Assembly: GCA_012837565.1 (NCBI GenBank)
Contig: DUQY01000044.1
Location: 1 to 17,342 of the forward strand
Direction: 5' to 3'
DNA length: 17,342 bases
Source of the DNA: Bacteroidales bacterium
GTDB lineage: Bacteria > Bacteroidota > Bacteroidia > Bacteroidales > P3
In this document: piece by piece, positions 15,161-17,342 of the stretch
How positions within the stretch are numbered: the stretch's first letter is position 1
How the letters are laid out: each line of letters begins with the position of its first letter
Notes under the pieces: generated by a model
The model's database searches: none
Told to the model about the DNA's origin: nothing
Seen by the model: only the letters and a program-made list of their open reading frames with translations
Program-made: the position numbers and the translations under genes

Positions 15161-16888
15161 ATGAAAAGAAATCTACATATTACAATACTTGCATTTATAA
15201 TAAGCTTATTAGTTTCAATTTCTATCTTTAGTCAAGATAAGAGGCCTGATTTTATAGAAAGTAGAGAGTATCCTCAATGGTTTTCAGATGCTAAGTTAGG
15301 CATCTTCATTCATTATGGTCTCTACTCCATCCCCTCTTGGAGTGGAAAAGAACAGTATGCCGAATGGTTCTATAAGGGATTAATTAGTGGAGATACTGCC
15401 AGAATTGAATTCCAGAAAAAGATATTTGGAGAGAATTTTAAGTACGAAGACTATAAAGATATCTTCAAAGCAGAACTATTCAATGCCCAAGAGTGGGCAC
15501 AACTGTTTAAGAAGAGCGGAGCAAAATATATTCTTTTTACTTCCAAACACCACGATGGCTATTGTATGTGGAACTCCAAATATGCAAAAGGATGGAATAG
15601 CGTTGAGACAGGCCCAAGGATAGATTTCTGCCAAGAACTAACCGATGCAGTAAGAGGAGAGGGAATGGAAATGGGATTATATTATTCCCTAACAGAATGG
15701 ACCAACCCCCTCTACCGCTGGACTGTGGATACTAATCTTACAATAGAAAGATATAGGAAAGAACATCTTATACCACAGTTCAAAGAATTAGTAGATAGAT
15801 TTAAACCAAGCATAATATTTTCTGATGGAGACTGGGATCATAACCATAATGACTTCTCATCCGACGACTTAGTAGGATACTATTATAAGACAGTAGGCAA
15901 AAAAGCTATAGTAAATAATAGATGGGGGAAAGGATTTAATCACGGATACCTAACACCTGAATATAGTGCTGGAATTATAGAGTCAGGACAACCTTGGTCG
16001 GAATGCAGAGGAATAGGCAGGAGCTTTGGCTTAAATAGGAATGAAGACCTTGAATCCTATAAAAGCTCTGACGAACTAATTAAACATTTTGTTCAATTAG
16101 TTGCTGGTGGAGGCGGGCTAACCCTTAATGTTGGACCCTCAGCTGATGGGCAAATCCCACTCTTGCAACAAGAAAGATTATTAGACTTAGGAGCATGGTT
16201 AAATATAAATAAAGAAGCAATTTACGGCTCACAACCATATTTAAAACCTTATGATGAAAAAGAATCCACAGCAACAGGATTTTTTGATTCCATTATCGAT
16301 TTCAATTGGGTAAGGAACTCCCCTATGAAGCATGTTACAGAAGATAATTTCAAAGTTAAATGGGAAGGCGAAATCGTTCCTAAGTTTTCCGAGAAATACA
16401 CCATCAGTTGCCAAGCCGATGATTACGCTATTGTTTACCTTAACGATAAACTAATAATTGACACCAGGAATAAGATAAACTCCTACGATGTCACCCTTAA
16501 AAAAGGAGAGAAATATAGTATGATAATTGATTACGTTGAAACCGACCTTGAAGCAAGCATTAGCCTAAACTGGCAAAGCAAATCGCAGAAAAAACAACCA
16601 ATAAAAACAAACTGGGAAACCTCCTACAAATGGAATACACCCTATGTATGCTATACAAAAAACAATAATAATCTCTATGCCATCTCCTTTCTAATTCCTA
16701 AGGACAACCTAATACTTAAACTGAAGACAAGCCCAAAGCAAAATATGAAAATCACCTTCCTCGATAGCCCTCAAATAGAGATACCTTGGCAATACAAAAA
16801 TGGAGAACTACTAATCAATACCTCAACCATCCATTATTCCGATGTAAAATCAAAATCCGCCTACGTATTCAAACTAGAGGGATATTAG
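15161..16888 (+). CDS. GH29 alpha-L-fucosidase with C-terminal PA14-like domain
   Basis: This exported 575-residue protein has a signal peptide ending I-F-S-Q at residue 25. GH29 enzymes release alpha-linked L-fucose with retention. Family signatures are WFSDAKLGIFIHYGLYSIPSW (40-60), YILFTSKHHDGYCMWNS (123-139), GMEMGLYYSLTEW (168-180) and IIFSDGDWDH (218-227), where D222 fits the nucleophile position; the acid/base residue is variable in the family and I do not assign it. LTLNVGPSADGQIP (320-333) is also typical. Residues about 383-475 resemble a PA14 domain (FKVKWEGEIVPKFSEKYTI, ADDYAIVYLNDKLIID, LEASISLNWQS), a likely glycan-binding module. It follows the GH16-like gene by 33 bases without its own clear promoter. 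There is no T9SS sorting domain and no lipobox, so it is probably periplasmic. Confidence 0.93.
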   Translation: MKRNLHITILAFIISLLVSISIFSQDKRPDFIESREYPQWFSDAKLGIFIHYGLYSIPSWSGKEQYAEWFYKGLISGDTARIEFQKKIFGENFKYEDYKDIFKAELFNAQEWAQLFKKSGAKYILFTSKHHDGYCMWNSKYAKGWNSVETGPRIDFCQELTDAVRGEGMEMGLYYSLTEWTNPLYRWTVDTNLTIERYRKEHLIPQFKELVDRFKPSIIFSDGDWDHNHNDFSSDDLVGYYYKTVGKKAIVNNRWGKGFNHGYLTPEYSAGIIESGQPWSECRGIGRSFGLNRNEDLESYKSSDELIKHFVQLVAGGGGLTLNVGPSADGQIPLLQQERLLDLGAWLNINKEAIYGSQPYLKPYDEKESTATGFFDSIIDFNWVRNSPMKHVTEDNFKVKWEGEIVPKFSEKYTISCQADDYAIVYLNDKLIIDTRNKINSYDVTLKKGEKYSMIIDYVETDLEASISLNWQSKSQKKQPIKTNWETSYKWNTPYVCYTKNNNNLYAISFLIPKDNLILKLKTSPKQNMKITFLDSPQIEIPWQYKNGELLINTSTIHYSDVKSKSAYVFKLEGY

Positions 16889-16919
16889 AACAATCAACTA
16901 CCAGCATTAAAACAAATCA

Positions 16920-17068
16920 AAAAACTCCCCGTCCCCACACGCAAAACTCCTTGTCTCCGTAGGTCAAACACACCGTCTCCACGCCCCAAACTCCTTGTCT
17001 CCGAACCTCAAACACCCTGTCTCCAGACACAAGACTCATTATCTCCAGCTCTAATCTCCTTATTAATC
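16920..17068. repeat. Tandem array with exact 22-bp period, about 6.5 units
   Basis: The block GTCTCC or its variants (GTCCCC, ATCTCC) occurs at 16931, 16953, 16975, 16997, 17019 and 17041, exactly 22 bases apart each time. Each unit has a conserved block of about 15 bases, consensus AAACTCCTTGTCTCC, followed by about seven variable bases. Units 2 and 4 are identical through the conserved block, while units 3 and 5 carry an ACAC variant. The last half unit fades into AT-rich sequence. The array starts about 30 bases after the fucosidase stop. The unit is too short and the variable part too small for a CRISPR array. Confidence 0.88.
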
Positions 17069-17234
17069 GAAATATAGGCACACTAATAACTTGCAAAAAG
17101 CCTAATAGCATTTTCAAAATTGATAGCAAAAATCTAATTGCTTAGTCTAATCCTTTACCACAATTCAATAAGAAAGAAACATACCATCTAAATTCTTTAT
17201 ATATATTATCTACTTTATTATTGCCTTTTCCGTC

Positions 17235-17283
17235 GTGCGGGATTTGCAATCCCGCACTTTATTATTATTAGGATTTTCAATCC
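17235..17283. repeat. REP-like double hairpin within a 31-bp tandem pair
   Basis: GTGCGGGATT (17235-17244) and AATCCCGCAC (17248-17257) form a perfect 10-bp stem with a 3-base loop. GGATT (17271-17275) and AATCC (17279-17283) form a second, 5-bp stem, also with a 3-base loop. Aligned on GGATTT, the two stems belong to two consecutive 31-base units (17240-17270 and 17271-17301) that differ at only about eight positions. This resembles the short palindromic extragenic repeats mobilised by REP-associated tyrosine transposases, but no such gene is in the window. They could also end transcription of a gene entering from the right on the minus strand. Confidence 0.65.
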
Positions 17284-17298
17284 GATACTTATTCATTT

Positions 17299-17342
17299 TT
17301 AATCTTTTATCACTTCAACTTTTAATATTCCTTTTCCGCCTG
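17299..17342 (-). CDS. Possible C-terminal end of a gene entering from the right
   Basis: On the minus strand the window edge is open for 13 codons, reading GGKGILKVEVIKD, and then stops with TAA at 17301-17299. The hairpins that follow on that strand would suit the end of a gene. Thirteen codons are too few to identify a family, and the open frame may be chance. Confidence 0.25.
   Translation of the reverse strand, partial: GGKGILKVEVIKD

Larger units (their letters stand above)
16889..17342. other. Gene-poor right end with repeats
   Basis: About 450 bases hold no gene I can support apart from a possible 13-codon end at the right edge. The stretch contains a 22-bp-period array (16920-17068), an AT-rich spacer without visible structure (about 17070-17220) and two REP-like hairpins (17235-17283). 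The open frame at 16917-17129 on the minus strand is produced by the GC-richer repeat array and is not a credible gene. Confidence 0.7.

Noticed and set aside
16920..17068. Possible CRISPR array
   Set aside because: The repeat is about 15 bases, the spacers about seven bases, the repeat is degenerate, and no cas gene is present.
16917..17129. Open reading frame of 70 codons on the minus strand
   Set aside because: It coincides with the 22-bp array. A 22-bp period shifts frame at each unit, so this is not a protein repeat, and the translation has no family features.

Overview
The window looks like a low-GC chromosome segment of a Bacteroidota bacterium, probably of the order Bacteroidales; the order is inference. 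The evidence is a type IX secretion (T9SS) sorting domain, a Bacteroidota-type LptE, DUF2723 and DUF4296 proteins, many lipoproteins with a Cys lipobox, signal peptides ending in Q-N or G-Q, and promoters of the TTTG-N19-TAnnTTTG type instead of -35/-10 boxes. No rRNA, tRNA, CRISPR array, integrase or transposase gene was seen.

Layout from the left. (1) 1-1385: the 3' end of recQ, then aroB three bases later. (2) 1393-5916: a Bacteroides-type promoter drives a secreted T9SS cargo protein, the lipoprotein LptE (TTG start) and a 996-residue DUF2723 GT-C membrane protein. (3) 5917-6639: a gene-free stretch of about 720 bp. It holds a 21-bp-period repeat, an exact 22-bp-period palindrome array with a 19-bp inverted repeat, and a detached copy of the last 54 codons of ychF. 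(4) 6640-8464: an unrecognised lipoprotein and an outer-membrane barrel protein, closed by a terminator. (5) 8572-9675: intact ychF on the minus strand. (6) 9778-16888: a plus-strand run of a DUF4296 lipoprotein, the YifB/ComM AAA ATPase, an M28 peptidase with a C-terminal barrel-like domain, a GH16-like lipoprotein and a GH29 alpha-L-fucosidase with a PA14-like domain. (7) 16889-17342: a second 22-bp-period array, two REP-like hairpins and perhaps the last 13 codons of a minus-strand gene.

The genes mix housekeeping (recQ, aroB, lptE, ychF, yifB) with cell-envelope and scavenging functions. The last three large genes all encode exported hydrolases, for peptides and for at least one fucose-containing glycan. 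They are spaced closely enough to share a transcript, but no SusC/SusD pair is present.

The two strongest unusual signals are: (a) region 4 is bracketed by direct repeats of the ychF 3' end. The two copies differ almost only at synonymous or conservative positions, which looks like an insertion that gave ychF a replacement 3' end and left the old end behind. (b) Arrays with a strict 21- or 22-bp period, alternating conserved and variable blocks, sit directly after the stop codons of two plus-strand genes.
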